Part shown: piece by piece, positions 1-8,337 of the stretch
Layout of the letters: each line of letters starts with the position of its first letter
How positions within the stretch are numbered: the stretch's first letter is position 1
Source: Ilumatobacteraceae bacterium
Lineage (GTDB): Bacteria; Actinomycetota; Acidimicrobiia; Acidimicrobiales; Ilumatobacteraceae
Assembly (NCBI GenBank): GCA_013213745.1
Contig: JABSQH010000064.1
Coordinates: forward strand, 26,314-90,313
Direction: 5' to 3'
DNA: 64,000 bases
Translations under genes and position numbers: made by a program
The notes under the pieces: generated by a model
The model's database searches: none
What the model saw: only the letters and a program-made list of their open reading frames with translations
Told to the model about the DNA's origin: nothing

Positions 1-1
1 G

Positions 2-1882
2 TTCGACCGGGCCGAAATTGCCGAACGGCTCCCGGAGTTCGGCCGCTTCGATCTCGGGAGCAACGGATGGGCGGTTGGCCGCGATCGCACCGCCGATGCC
101 GACGGGCTGCTCGTCGCCAACCCACACCTCCCATGGGAGGGTGAGCTACGGATGCACGAAGTACAGCTCAGCGTGCCCGGCACGTACGACGTCTATGGGG
201 CCAACCTCGTTGGCGTACCCGGCATCGGCATCGGGTTCACCACCGGGGTGGCGTGGACCCACACCGTGTCGGCTGGGCATCGATTCACGGCCTACTCGCT
301 CACCCTCGATCCCGCCGACCCGACGGCGTACCTCGTCGATGGTGTCTCGACACCGATGACCTCGATCGACCACGAAATCGAGATCCTGCGGCCCGACGGC
401 ACGGTCGACACAGAGGTGCGCACACTCTGGCGTAGCGAGTACGGCCCGCTCCTCGATCTCCCAGGCATCGGCTGGAACGACACGGTCGCGGTGAGCTACC
501 GCGACGCCAATCTCGACAACAACGAGTTCATCGAGCAGTACCAGGCGCTGTTGTCGGTCGAGAGTCTCGACGAACTCATCGGCGTCCATGAAGAGTTCCA
601 GGGCAACCCGATGTTCAACGTGGTCGCCACCGGCGCCGACGGCACCGTGTGGTACGCCGACACGTCGGCGACTCCGAACCTGTCAGCTGCTGCGCAAACC
701 GAGTGGATCACACAACGCGAGCAGAACCCGTCCGTCGGGGCTGCCTTCGACCGCGGAATGGTGCTCCTCGACGGCTCGGTCTCGACCAACGACTGGGTGA
801 CGACGCCGGGGGCCCGCGACCCCGGTCTGATTCCGTGGTCGGGGTTCCCGATGGTCGAACGAACCGACTACGTGTTCAACTCGAACGACAGCTACTGGGT
901 GCCGAGCGCCGAATTCACGCTCGACGCTTCGTCGGTGCTGCAAGGCGAGCGCGACATCCCACAGTCGATGCGCTCGCGGCAGAGCGCCGCCGTGCTCGGC
1001 AACAACAACGACCTCGGTCTGGCCGGCGACGACGACCGCTTCACGGGAGTGGAGCTGCGCGACGCCACCTTCGATAACACCGCTGGGACCGCCCGGCTGT
1101 TGCGCGCATCGACGGTGCAAGCGTGTCGGGCGACACCGGTCGTCGGCGTGCCCGAACTCCTCGACGGGTTCGGCGGCGAGATCTTGCCCGCTGCGTTCGT
1201 CGACGTCAGCGCCGCATGCGATGTGCTCGACGCGTGGGACGGTCGCTACGACCTCGATCGCGCCGGGGCCATCGTGTGGCGCGAGACCATGGCCCAGTTC
1301 ACCGACGCCGAACGGACCGCACCCGGACCCCTCTTCGCCGGGCCTTTCAACCCCCTCGACGCCACGGCGACACCGTCGCAGCCGAACCCCGACTCGACCC
1401 CGGTACTGGTCGCCCTCGGCCGCGCTGTGCAGACCGTCGAGGCGGCGGGATTCAGCGTCGATTCCACGCTTGGCGCGGCGCAGTTCACCGAACGCGCCGA
1501 GCAGCGCATCCCCCTCCACGGAGGAACCGACGCCGACGGGGTCACCAACATCGTCGAATGGTCCACCCTCGCCGACGAGTTGTTGTCGTCGACCGAGCCG
1601 ACCCCGGTCCGCGGCGACCCGATCGTGCCGACCAGCCCGATCCGTGGCGAGGGGTACCCGATCAACTTCGGCACGAGTTTCGTCATGACCGTCTCGTTCG
1701 GCGGCGCCGCCGGCCTCGAGGCGTGGGCCCTGTTGACCTACGGCGAGACCGGCGACCGCGGGTCGTCGCTCTACGACCAACAGATGGTCCGCTTCAGCGA
1801 GAAGAACTGGCGGCGCATCGTCTTCACCGACGCGGAGATCGCCTCGGATCCCAATCTCACGGAACGCACGATCAGCCGCTGA
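2..1882 (+). CDS. Penicillin acylase family protein, 3' part (beta chain)
   Basis: Ntn-hydrolase of the penicillin acylase family, which cleaves amide bonds of acylated amines or acyl-homoserine lactones and is usually exported. The frame is open from the window edge, so only the end of the spacer and the beta chain (about 626 residues in all) are seen; the signal peptide and alpha chain lie upstream. The nucleophile is visible as the Ser in GSNGWAVG (codon 59-61), where self-cleavage would expose it as the beta-chain N-terminus, followed by NPHLPWEG, typical of the family. The C-terminal part keeps the expected HGGTDADG and INFGTSFVM blocks. Substrate cannot be told from sequence. The glutamine synthetase genes follow after 150 bp and are probably a separate unit. 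Confidence 0.88.
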   Translation, partial: FDRAEIAERLPEFGRFDLGSNGWAVGRDRTADADGLLVANPHLPWEGELRMHEVQLSVPGTYDVYGANLVGVPGIGIGFTTGVAWTHTVSAGHRFTAYSLTLDPADPTAYLVDGVSTPMTSIDHEIEILRPDGTVDTEVRTLWRSEYGPLLDLPGIGWNDTVAVSYRDANLDNNEFIEQYQALLSVESLDELIGVHEEFQGNPMFNVVATGADGTVWYADTSATPNLSAAAQTEWITQREQNPSVGAAFDRGMVLLDGSVSTNDWVTTPGARDPGLIPWSGFPMVERTDYVFNSNDSYWVPSAEFTLDASSVLQGERDIPQSMRSRQSAAVLGNNNDLGLAGDDDRFTGVELRDATFDNTAGTARLLRASTVQACRATPVVGVPELLDGFGGEILPAAFVDVSAACDVLDAWDGRYDLDRAGAIVWRETMAQFTDAERTAPGPLFAGPFNPLDATATPSQPNPDSTPVLVALGRAVQTVEAAGFSVDSTLGAAQFTERAEQRIPLHGGTDADGVTNIVEWSTLADELLSSTEPTPVRGDPIVPTSPIRGEGYPINFGTSFVMTVSFGGAAGLEAWALLTYGETGDRGSSLYDQQMVRFSEKNWRRIVFTDAEIASDPNLTERTISR

Positions 1883-2033
1883 TTTCACACAGCGTTCACA
1901 ATCGAGCAACCGCATCGTCACGGCCTATTGTGAGGATTCCCCATCGCTACCGGGCGGATATTGCCGCTGCGTCATCACCCGCAGGCGCCGCCCTGTCACG
2001 ACCCCCGAAATATCCCCGCAAGAGAGGACACCT
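1883..2033 (+). promoter_or_regulatory. Upstream region of glnII
   Basis: This 151 bp gap must carry the glnII promoter. A strong ribosome-binding site, AGAGAGGA, lies at 2021-2028 just before the GTG start. GTCAC at 1995-1999 and GAAAT at 2007-2011 resemble the two halves of an actinobacterial GlnR box, but the spacing is 7 rather than 6 bases and only one pair is present, so this is only suggestive. No terminator for the acylase gene was recognised. Confidence 0.35.
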
Positions 2034-3038
2034 GTGGTCTACAAGGCTGAGTACATCTGGATCGACGGCACCGAGCCGACTGCGAAGTTGCGCTCGAAGA
2101 CAAAGATCCTGCCCGATGACGCCGAACTCCCGATCTGGGGTTTCGATGGTTCGAGCACCAACCAGGCCACTGGCGACAAGAGCGACTGTGTGCTCAAGCC
2201 AATTGCGTCGTACCCGGATCCGATCCGTGGGGGCGACAACAAGCTCGTGATGTGCGAGGTGATGCTGGTGTCGGGCAAACCGCACCCGAGCAACACCCGT
2301 GCCGCCGCCGCCCGCACCGCCCGCAAGTACAAGAAGCACGAGCCGCTGTTCGGCATCGAGCAGGAGTACACCTTCATGAAGGACGGGCGCCCCTATGGCT
2401 TCCCACCCGCCGGATACCCCGAGCCGCAGGGTGGCTACTACTGCGGTGTCGGTGAAGACGAGATCCACGGGCGGGCCATCGTCGAAGATCACCTCGACGC
2501 ATGCATCGCCGCCGGCATCGGTATCTCGGGCATCAACGCCGAAGTGATGCCCGGCCAGTGGGAGTTCCAGGTCGGACCGCTCGGCCCGCTCGAGGTCGCC
2601 GACCAGCTGTGGGTCTCTCGTTGGCTCCTGTACCGCATCGCCGAGGACTACGGCGTCGCCGTGACCATCGACGCCAAGCCCGCCAAGGGCGACTGGAACG
2701 GCGCCGGCGCGCACACCAACTTCTCGACGATCGAGATGCGTGAAGACGGTGGCTACAAGTACATCGAGGCCGGGGCCAAAGCACTCGGCAAGAAGGCCCA
2801 GGTGCACATCGAGAACTACGGCGTCGGTGTCGAGGATCGCCTCACCGGCGCTCACGAGACGCAGCGCTTCGACCAGTTCAGCTACGGCGTCTCCGACCGC
2901 GGTGCGTCGATCCGCATCCCGTGGCAGGTGGCCGTCGACAAGAAGGGGTATCTCGAGGACCGCCGCCCGAACGCCAACATGGATCCCTACGTGGTCACCC
3001 GGCTGATGGTCGACACCGTCTGCTCGGCGATGAAGTAA
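2034..3038 (+). CDS. glnII: Glutamine synthetase type II (GSII)
   Basis: ATP-dependent ligase making glutamine from glutamate and ammonia, of the eukaryotic-like GSII class also found in Streptomyces, Frankia and rhizobia. The 334 residues match the class length. Visible blocks are WGFDGSS near the N-terminus, FGIEQEYT, the NAEVMPGQWEFQVG metal and glutamate site, GDWNGAGAHTNFST, and the late RIPWQV stretch with an Arg contact. The GTG start has a strong ribosome-binding site 5 bases upstream. It is followed by a terminator-like hairpin and then a class I synthetase, so two enzymes of different classes sit side by side next to a GlnR-like gene, a likely regulator of both. GSII enzymes are not adenylylated. 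Confidence 0.96.
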   Translation: MVYKAEYIWIDGTEPTAKLRSKTKILPDDAELPIWGFDGSSTNQATGDKSDCVLKPIASYPDPIRGGDNKLVMCEVMLVSGKPHPSNTRAAAARTARKYKKHEPLFGIEQEYTFMKDGRPYGFPPAGYPEPQGGYYCGVGEDEIHGRAIVEDHLDACIAAGIGISGINAEVMPGQWEFQVGPLGPLEVADQLWVSRWLLYRIAEDYGVAVTIDAKPAKGDWNGAGAHTNFSTIEMREDGGYKYIEAGAKALGKKAQVHIENYGVGVEDRLTGAHETQRFDQFSYGVSDRGASIRIPWQVAVDKKGYLEDRRPNANMDPYVVTRLMVDTVCSAMK

Positions 3039-3080
3039 CCGATCCGACGTCGCACCGATCGTCGATCGGTCGATCTGCAC

Positions 3081-3115
3081 GGGGCGGGGGGCTACGGCTC
3101 CCCGCCCTGTTTCGT
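3081..3115 (+). terminator. Hairpin terminator after glnII
   Basis: GGGCGGGG (3082-3089) pairs with CCCCGCCC (3100-3107) around a short GC-rich loop and is followed by TGTTTCGTTT. It looks like an intrinsic terminator or attenuator between glnII and the next synthetase, suggesting partly separate expression. Confidence 0.65.
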
Positions 3116-3170
3116 TTCCGCCGCGTTGCCCAACGCGGCACCCCCACGACAAACTCATGAGGTGACGGAG

Positions 3171-4508
3171 ATGCGCGAGCACCAACGCGACTACGTGTTG
3201 CGCAGCGTCGAGGAGCGCGGTGTGCGGCTCGTACGGCTGTGGTTCACCGACGTGCTCGGCACGTTGAAGAGCCTGGCGATCACACCGGCCGAACTCGAGA
3301 ATGCGCTCGACGATGGGATGACCTTCGACGGGTCGTCGATCGACGGCTTCTCACGCGTGCAGGAGGCCGACGTGTTGGCGATGCCCGATCCCGACACGTT
3401 CGAACTGCTGCCGTGGGGTGGCTCACAGACCCCTGATGCGCGCATCTTCTGCGACATCCATCACCTCGACGGCAGCCCGTTCGAGGGCGACCCCCGCCAG
3501 GTGCTGCGTCGCCACGTGCGCGACGCCCACGATGCCGGATTCACGTTCTACATCGCTCCCGATGTGGAGTTCTTCTACTTCGAGCCACCCGAGCCCGGAA
3601 AGCCCCCGACACCGATCGACAGTGGCGGCTACTTCGACCTCACCAACAGCGACGTCACGAGCGAATTGCGCAAGCGGACGATCCGCACGCTCGAGTCGAT
3701 GGGTTTGCCAGTCGAGTACAGCTTCCACGAGGACGCACCCGGCCAGCAGGAGATCGACCTCCGCCACACCGACGCGCTCACGATGGCTGACGGCATCATG
3801 ACGTTCCGCGTCGCCGTCCGTGAGGTGGCGGCCCGCGAAGGTGTGTATGCGACGTTCATGCCCAAGCCCCTCGAGGGTGTGCAGGGCTCTGGGATGCATG
3901 TCCACATGTCGCTGTTCACCGACGATCGCAACGCGTTCTACGACGGCGACGACGAGTACCACCTTTCCGACCTGGCCAAGTCATTCATGGCGGGGCTCCT
4001 CCGTCATGCTGCCGAGATCACCGCCGTCACGAACCAAACCGTCAACAGCTACAAGCGGCTCGTACCGGGATTCGAGGCGCCGGTGCACGTCAGCTGGGCG
4101 CGCAACAACAGAAGCGGCTTGATCCGAGTACCCATCGCCAAGCGTGGCAATCCGTTCGCCACACGTCTCGAGTACCGCTCGTCCGATCCGGCATGCAATC
4201 CGTATCTGGCCTTCTCGCTGATGTTGGCTGCGGGCATGCGCGGCGTACGCGAGGGCTACGAGCTCCCGGACGAAGCCGACGCCAACCTGTTCGAGATCGA
4301 CGACGAGGTACTCACCAAGCTGGGAATCGCCCAGTTGCCACAGTCGCTCGCCGAAGCTCTGGCCACGATGGAACGATCCGAGCTCGTGCACGAGGCGCTC
4401 GGTGAGCACATCTTCGAGTGGTTCCTCCGCAACAAGCGCAGCGAATGGCGCGGGTACAAGACGCACGTCAGCGCATTCGAACTCGACCGCTACCTCAACG
4501 CACTATGA
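3171..4508 (+). CDS. Type I glutamine synthetase, non-adenylylated (GlnA2-like)
   Basis: Class I glutamine synthetase family enzyme (about 445 residues). The N-terminus RLVRLWFTDVLGTLKS and the blocks FDGSSIDGF, GQQEIDLR, GSGMHVHMS, NSYKRLVPGFEAP and EYRSSDPACNPYLAF are the family signature with metal, glutamate and ATP sites. The loop that carries the adenylylated Tyr in enteric-type enzymes reads DANLFEIDDE, so the Tyr is Phe and control by adenylylation is unlikely. It resembles the GlnA2 branch of mycobacteria; family relatives also make gamma-glutamyl amides, so the substrate is not certain. ATG at 3171 was chosen for the GAGGTGA site 5 bases upstream and for family alignment; in-frame GTG at 3162 and ATG at 3126 are alternatives. 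The stop overlaps the next gene as ATGA. Confidence 0.93.
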   Translation: MREHQRDYVLRSVEERGVRLVRLWFTDVLGTLKSLAITPAELENALDDGMTFDGSSIDGFSRVQEADVLAMPDPDTFELLPWGGSQTPDARIFCDIHHLDGSPFEGDPRQVLRRHVRDAHDAGFTFYIAPDVEFFYFEPPEPGKPPTPIDSGGYFDLTNSDVTSELRKRTIRTLESMGLPVEYSFHEDAPGQQEIDLRHTDALTMADGIMTFRVAVREVAAREGVYATFMPKPLEGVQGSGMHVHMSLFTDDRNAFYDGDDEYHLSDLAKSFMAGLLRHAAEITAVTNQTVNSYKRLVPGFEAPVHVSWARNNRSGLIRVPIAKRGNPFATRLEYRSSDPACNPYLAFSLMLAAGMRGVREGYELPDEADANLFEIDDEVLTKLGIAQLPQSLAEALATMERSELVHEALGEHIFEWFLRNKRSEWRGYKTHVSAFELDRYLNAL

Positions 4509-5194
4509 CCGACCCGACCCGGATGCTGGTGGTCGCTCCCGACCCGGCAACTCCGGAGTTGGCGCGCACTCTCGACCTCGCGGGATACGCCTGGAAGGCG
4601 GTCCCTGCAGGCGAGCAGCCCGACGAACACGCTCCCGAGGCGGGCTGGGCCGGCGCGGTGATCGAGCTGGGTGACGACCCCGAGTCAGGGTGGACGTTTC
4701 TGCGGGCACTGCGTCGCAGCGAACCGCCCACGCCCGCACTCTTGCTCGTCAGTGGCGGTCAGCTCAACGAGCTCGAGCACCGAGACCAGTTGTTCGACGA
4801 CTTCTGCCTCACGCCATTCCATCCCGCCGAGCTCGAGGCTCGACTGCGCCATCTGTTGACGGCGCACGTCGAGGTGCATCGCGCCGACCTCGTCGAGTAT
4901 GCCGAGCTGTCGTTGAACCTCGAGACCTATCAGGCATCGATCGCCGGACGTCCACTCGACATGACGTTCATGGAGTACGAGCTGCTCAAGTTTCTGGCCC
5001 AGAACCCGGGCAAGGTGTTCACCCGCGAGATCTTGCTCAGTCGCGTCTGGGGGTACGAGTACTACGGCGGTGCCCGCACGGTCGACGTGCACGTGCGTCG
5101 CTTGCGAGCCAAGCTCGGCGAAGAGCACGCCAGCTTGATCCAAACGGTGCGCTCGGTCGGCTATCGCTTCGGTCAATCGCGCTGGGAAGGCTGA
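4505..5194 (+). CDS. GlnR-like OmpR-family transcriptional regulator
   Basis: Winged-helix regulator of 229 residues with an N-terminal receiver-like domain (about 1-115) and an OmpR-type DNA-binding domain (about 130-225) with FMEYELLKFLAQNPGKVFTR and the RTVDVHVRRLRAKLGE recognition region. The receiver is atypical: the phosphoacceptor Asp position falls in AVIELGDDPESG and reads Glu, and the usual early acidic pair is missing. This is the pattern of actinobacterial GlnR, an orphan phosphorylation-independent regulator of nitrogen genes. Translational coupling (ATGA) to a glutamine synthetase supports that role. No histidine kinase is adjacent. A dispersed hairpin repeat begins 6 bases after the stop. 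Confidence 0.85.
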   Translation: MTDPTRMLVVAPDPATPELARTLDLAGYAWKAVPAGEQPDEHAPEAGWAGAVIELGDDPESGWTFLRALRRSEPPTPALLLVSGGQLNELEHRDQLFDDFCLTPFHPAELEARLRHLLTAHVEVHRADLVEYAELSLNLETYQASIAGRPLDMTFMEYELLKFLAQNPGKVFTREILLSRVWGYEYYGGARTVDVHVRRLRAKLGEEHASLIQTVRSVGYRFGQSRWEG

Positions 5195-5200
5195 CACCCC

Positions 5201-5256
5201 ACCGAAATACCGGCAGAAACGTGCGAAAAACGCACGGAATCCCCGGTATTTCCGTG
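5201..5256. repeat. Dispersed hairpin repeat, family A (copy 1)
   Basis: Short inverted repeat: CCGAAATACCGG near the left end and CCGGTATTTCCG near the right end pair, with an inner stem GTGCG/CGCAC around AAAAA. Related copies occur at 37579, 37649, 38737, 38808, 52562 and 52652. Shared core: CCGGGGATTCCGTGCG followed by an A/T-rich loop and GCAC. It lies between two convergent genes. Confidence 0.8.
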
Positions 5257-5270
5257 AGCGCGTGGGTTGG

Positions 5271-5996
5271 TCAGCGGCCGAGGAAGGCGCGCGTCGAGTC
5301 GGTGACGACGAAGGCGAACATGTCGGCACCGTTGTCGGTCGTGTGGACTCCATCGGCGACGAGGACGCCATCGGCCTCAGCGAACTCCGTCCACGGCGCG
5401 ACGACGGCGTTGCCTCGGCGGGCGAGCCGCTCGCGGATGATCGCGTTGACCTGCGCGGCCTCATCGGGCTTGTCTCGGAAGTAGACATCGACCCACACCA
5501 GCGGAACGTCGCCGGGTACTGCGTCGAGCACCTCGTTGACGGCGGCGGCGATCTCCTCGGCGCTGGCGTACTGGCCGACGTCGTTGGTGCCCAGTGCGAC
5601 GATCCACAATTCGTCGTCGCGTGGGCTGTCGTCGCCGGCCGCGATGAACGCGGCGACGGACGAACCGGCCGGATTGTCGGCGATGTCGCGGGCGATGCGT
5701 TTGCCAGGGATCGCGTCGATCGTCACGTCGTCGAAGCCGAGGTCGGTGAATCGCGACTCGATCTCTGGTGTGGCGCCGAACGTGATCGAGTCGCCGATCA
5801 TCACGATCGTGTCGACATCGGCCGCGTTCTCGGCGACTCCGTCGATCCCGCCGACGGTGCCATTGATGTTCGAACCGAGGCCGATCGTGGCGGGAACGCC
5901 TTCATCGGACGCAGCACTCTCATCGCCGCCACAACTGGCGACAACGAGCACGGCAGCAGCAGCGGCGATCGCAACGACGTGTCGGGGGGACCACAC
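5271..5996 (-). CDS. SGNH/GDSL hydrolase-family lipoprotein
   Basis: Secreted lipoprotein of 241 residues. The signal peptide is hydrophobic and ends in a lipobox, VVASC (Cys about residue 22), giving lipid attachment outside the cytoplasmic membrane. The SGNH fold is shown by block I GDSITFG with the catalytic Ser, block III GTNDVG with Asn, and the C-terminal DGVHT with the Asp-His pair. The central Gly block is less clear. Members are esterases or O-acetyl hydrolases; the substrate cannot be told. It converges on the glnR-like gene, with a family A hairpin between their ends. Confidence 0.85.
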   Translation of the reverse strand: MWSPRHVVAIAAAAAVLVVASCGGDESAASDEGVPATIGLGSNINGTVGGIDGVAENAADVDTIVMIGDSITFGATPEIESRFTDLGFDDVTIDAIPGKRIARDIADNPAGSSVAAFIAAGDDSPRDDELWIVALGTNDVGQYASAEEIAAAVNEVLDAVPGDVPLVWVDVYFRDKPDEAAQVNAIIRERLARRGNAVVAPWTEFAEADGVLVADGVHTTDNGADMFAFVVTDSTRAFLGR

Positions 5997-6065
5997 GCCT
6001 CACAGTCTGGCCGGAACACCGCGCAAGCGGACGTCAATCGACCAGGTTCTCACCGGCGGTCCACA

Positions 6066-7466
6066 TCAGGCGTGGCGTTGCATCGCTTCGGCGGCGACGC
6101 GGTGCGCCGCGAGTACGCCGTCCACACCCGGATGGACCAACGCACCATCGCGTACGATCGGTCGCCCGCCCACCACCGTGTGTCGCACCGCAGCCGGGCC
6201 ACACCGCATCCACGCCTCGATCGGGTCGGCGTGCGCGCCGGCGTACACGGGGCCGACCTGCGGCCACACGGCGACATCAGCAGCCGCGCCAGGCATCAAG
6301 GTGCCGAGCTCGTCGCTGCGACCGAGACATGCCGCACCCCCGCGTGTTGCCACCTCGAGCACGGACCGGGCATCGCTGGCATGGGCCCCGTCGCGCAGCT
6401 TCGACAACAACATCGCCTGTCGCGCCTCAAGCCACAACGACGCGGCATCGGCCGACGACGATCCGTCGACGCCGAGGCCGACCGGACACCCGGCTGCGCG
6501 CAGCGAGTTGAGCGCAGCGACTCCCGACGACAGGATCAGATTGCTCGACGGACAGTGCGCCACGCCGACCCCGGCGGCGCCGAGACGGGTGATCTCGTCG
6601 CTGGTCGGGGTCACGCAATGCGCCACCCAGGTGCGATCGCTGCACCACCCGGTGCGCTCGAGGTAGTCGACCGGGCGGCAGCCGAACGTCTCCAGGCTGA
6701 ATGCGTCGTCTTCGTCGTTCTCGGCGAAGTGGGTGTGCAATCGCACGTCGAGGCGCTCGGCCAGTGTCGCAGCTTCGGCCATCAACCGTTCGGTCACGCT
6801 GAACGGCGAGCACGGCGCGATCGCCACCCGCACCATCGCGCCGAACTCGGGGTCGTGGTGCCGGAGCACTGCGTCTTCTGCGGCGGCCAACGCCTCGTCG
6901 TCGTCGAGGACGACGTCGTCGGGTGGCAGGCCACCGTCTTTGCGCGACAGCGACATCGAACCGTGCGTCGGGTGGAAACGCATGCCCACGTCGCGCGCCG
7001 CATCGATCGATGCGGCAAGGAGGTCGCCGGCACCGCGCGGGTGGATGTACAGGTGATCGCTCGACGTCGTACATCCCGACAGCGCGAGTTCTGCCAAGCC
7101 GACCCACGCCGACAGGTACGCGCCTTCGGCATCGAGTTGCCGCCACACCGGGTACAGCGAGGTCAGCCACCCGAACAACGGCTCGCTGGTCATCGCCGGA
7201 TGGGCCCGGGTGAGGTTCTGATACAGGTGGTGATGGGTATTGACGAGTCCCGGGGTCACCAAACAGTCGCTGGCATCGAGCGTGTCGGTCGCCGCCGGTG
7301 GCGGTCCGCTGCCGACCTCGGCGATGCGGCCGCCATCGATCGCCACCCACCCGTCGACGACTTCGCGACGATCAGCATCGAGTGTGGCGACGTGACGCGC
7401 ATTGGCGATCAGCAAGTCGACGCGAGCCGACGGCGCCCCCGTGGTGCGCTCAGTCGGGGAGATCAA
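6066..7466 (-). CDS. Amidohydrolase, probable 8-oxoguanine deaminase (TRZ/ATZ family)
   Basis: Zinc-dependent aminohydrolase of 466 residues. The metal site is shown by THHHLYQN near residue 80 (the HxH pair), HTHFAEN near the middle (third His), and GLGVDGSSSADAA (metal Asp). HCPSSNLILSSG is typical of the cytosine-deaminase/ATZ branch. The layout is closest to 8-oxoguanine deaminase and hydroxyatrazine ethylaminohydrolase-like enzymes, acting on oxidised purines or triazines in the cytoplasm; the exact substrate is inferred. The ATG at 7466 overlaps the end of a small membrane protein gene by 17 bases, so the two may be coupled. Confidence 0.85.
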   Translation of the reverse strand: MISPTERTTGAPSARVDLLIANARHVATLDADRREVVDGWVAIDGGRIAEVGSGPPPAATDTLDASDCLVTPGLVNTHHHLYQNLTRAHPAMTSEPLFGWLTSLYPVWRQLDAEGAYLSAWVGLAELALSGCTTSSDHLYIHPRGAGDLLAASIDAARDVGMRFHPTHGSMSLSRKDGGLPPDDVVLDDDEALAAAEDAVLRHHDPEFGAMVRVAIAPCSPFSVTERLMAEAATLAERLDVRLHTHFAENDEDDAFSLETFGCRPVDYLERTGWCSDRTWVAHCVTPTSDEITRLGAAGVGVAHCPSSNLILSSGVAALNSLRAAGCPVGLGVDGSSSADAASLWLEARQAMLLSKLRDGAHASDARSVLEVATRGGAACLGRSDELGTLMPGAAADVAVWPQVGPVYAGAHADPIEAWMRCGPAAVRHTVVGGRPIVRDGALVHPGVDGVLAAHRVAAEAMQRHA

Positions 7467-7605
7467 GCAGCTCGCTGCCCTCGTTGCGCGCCCGGCCGTC
7501 GCGGTACAGCACTTCGCCGAGCACCGCCGACGCGATGCCGCCGGTCATCAACACCAGCACCGGAATGAGCAGCAGCACGATGACGATGGCAATCGCTCCA
7601 GCCAT
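7450..7605 (-). CDS. Small single-span membrane protein
   Basis: A 51-residue protein with one strongly hydrophobic N-terminal helix (about residues 3-25) and a short charged tail with YRDGRARNEG. It lies between ridA and the amidohydrolase gene and overlaps the latter by 17 bases, which supports translation. GGAG lies very close to the ATG. No family is recognised and the function is unknown. Confidence 0.55.
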   Translation of the reverse strand: MAGAIAIVIVLLLIPVLVLMTGGIASAVLGEVLYRDGRARNEGSELLDLPD

Positions 7606-7639
7606 GACTCCGATCGTATCGGGTCGACCCCGGTGCAGT

Positions 7640-7990
7640 TCAGACCGGCTTGAAGGCCCACGCCTCGATTTCGACGAGGAACCCAGCCGGAAGACCCGCC
7701 GCCGCCACCGTCGAACGCGCCGGCCGGTGGCGACCGAAGGCCTCGACGTATGCCTCGTTGAACGTTGCGAAGTTCTCCATGTCGGTGAGAAAGCAGGTGG
7801 TCTTGACCACATCGGTGAGCGCCGCGCCCTCCGACTCCAGCAGCGTCGCCAGATTGGCGATGGCCTGGGTGGTCTCGGCGCGCACCCCGCCATCGACCTT
7901 GGCGCCGTCGCGGATGCCGCCCTGCCCAGACACGATGAGGAAGTCACCGGCGCGGACGATGGGCCGATACGGACCGAGCGGGGTGGTCAT
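7640..7990 (-). CDS. RidA family protein (YjgF/YER057c/UK114)
   Basis: Small protein of 116 residues of the Rid family, whose members speed hydrolysis of reactive enamines or imines made by pyridoxal enzymes, or act in related catabolic steps. It shows the family N-terminus GPYRPIVRAGDFLIVSGQGG, the middle VVKTTCFLTDM with FATFNEAYVEAF, and the C-terminal PARSTVAAAGLP and VEIEAWAF. The Arg that binds the carboxylate in active RidA corresponds to the one in PARST. It probably forms the usual trimer. The gene precedes the small membrane protein and amidohydrolase genes on the same strand and may share their transcript. Confidence 0.93.
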   Translation of the reverse strand: MTTPLGPYRPIVRAGDFLIVSGQGGIRDGAKVDGGVRAETTQAIANLATLLESEGAALTDVVKTTCFLTDMENFATFNEAYVEAFGRHRPARSTVAAAGLPAGFLVEIEAWAFKPV

Positions 7991-8054
7991 CGCGCCATCG
8001 TGGCACACGGCGCCCAACCCGGGCACCTCCCGCCCATCGGGGGCGCGGGGCCCT

Positions 8055-8330
8055 TCAGCGCTGCAGTTCGGAATCGTCGTCGGCGGTGGTGACATCGCCG
8101 CCGCGCAGATCAACGAGTTCCATACGCAAACGATCGCGTTCGCGCAGCGCGGCGTGCAGTTCGGCTTCCTGCTCACGCCACCGGTCGGCGGCGGCTGCTT
8201 CGGCGGTCTCGCGAGCGGCGGCGCCTGAGCGTGCCCGAACACCGACCGAACGCAGCAGCCAGCCGACACCAACCCCGATGAGCGCCATCGCCAGGCCCCA
8301 GAAGAAGAAAATTGCGAGTGTGTACGGCAC
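8055..8330 (-). CDS. Small membrane protein with coiled coil
   Basis: About 91 residues: an N-terminal hydrophobic helix (PYTLAIFFFWGLAMALIG) followed by a charged region rich in Glu, Arg and Ala that should form a coiled coil (about residues 40-80), then an acidic tail. GTG at 8330 was chosen because the protein then begins directly with the membrane helix; a TTG at 8357 would add nine residues and overlap the stop of the OmpA-domain gene upstream. Tight linkage to that gene suggests an envelope role. No family is recognised. Confidence 0.6.
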   Translation of the reverse strand: MPYTLAIFFFWGLAMALIGVGVGWLLRSVGVRARSGAAARETAEAAAADRWREQEAELHAALRERDRLRMELVDLRGGDVTTADDDSELQR

Positions 8331-8337
8331 GCAGCGC

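Noticed and set aside
1995..2011. GlnR box before glnII
   Set aside because: Only one half-pair with spacing off by one base; kept as a remark, not as a feature in its own right.
1947..3185. Long open frame antisense to glnII (412 codons)
   Set aside because: It mirrors the third-position GC bias of a clearly real gene and has no family-like blocks; antisense frames of this kind occur opposite most genes here.
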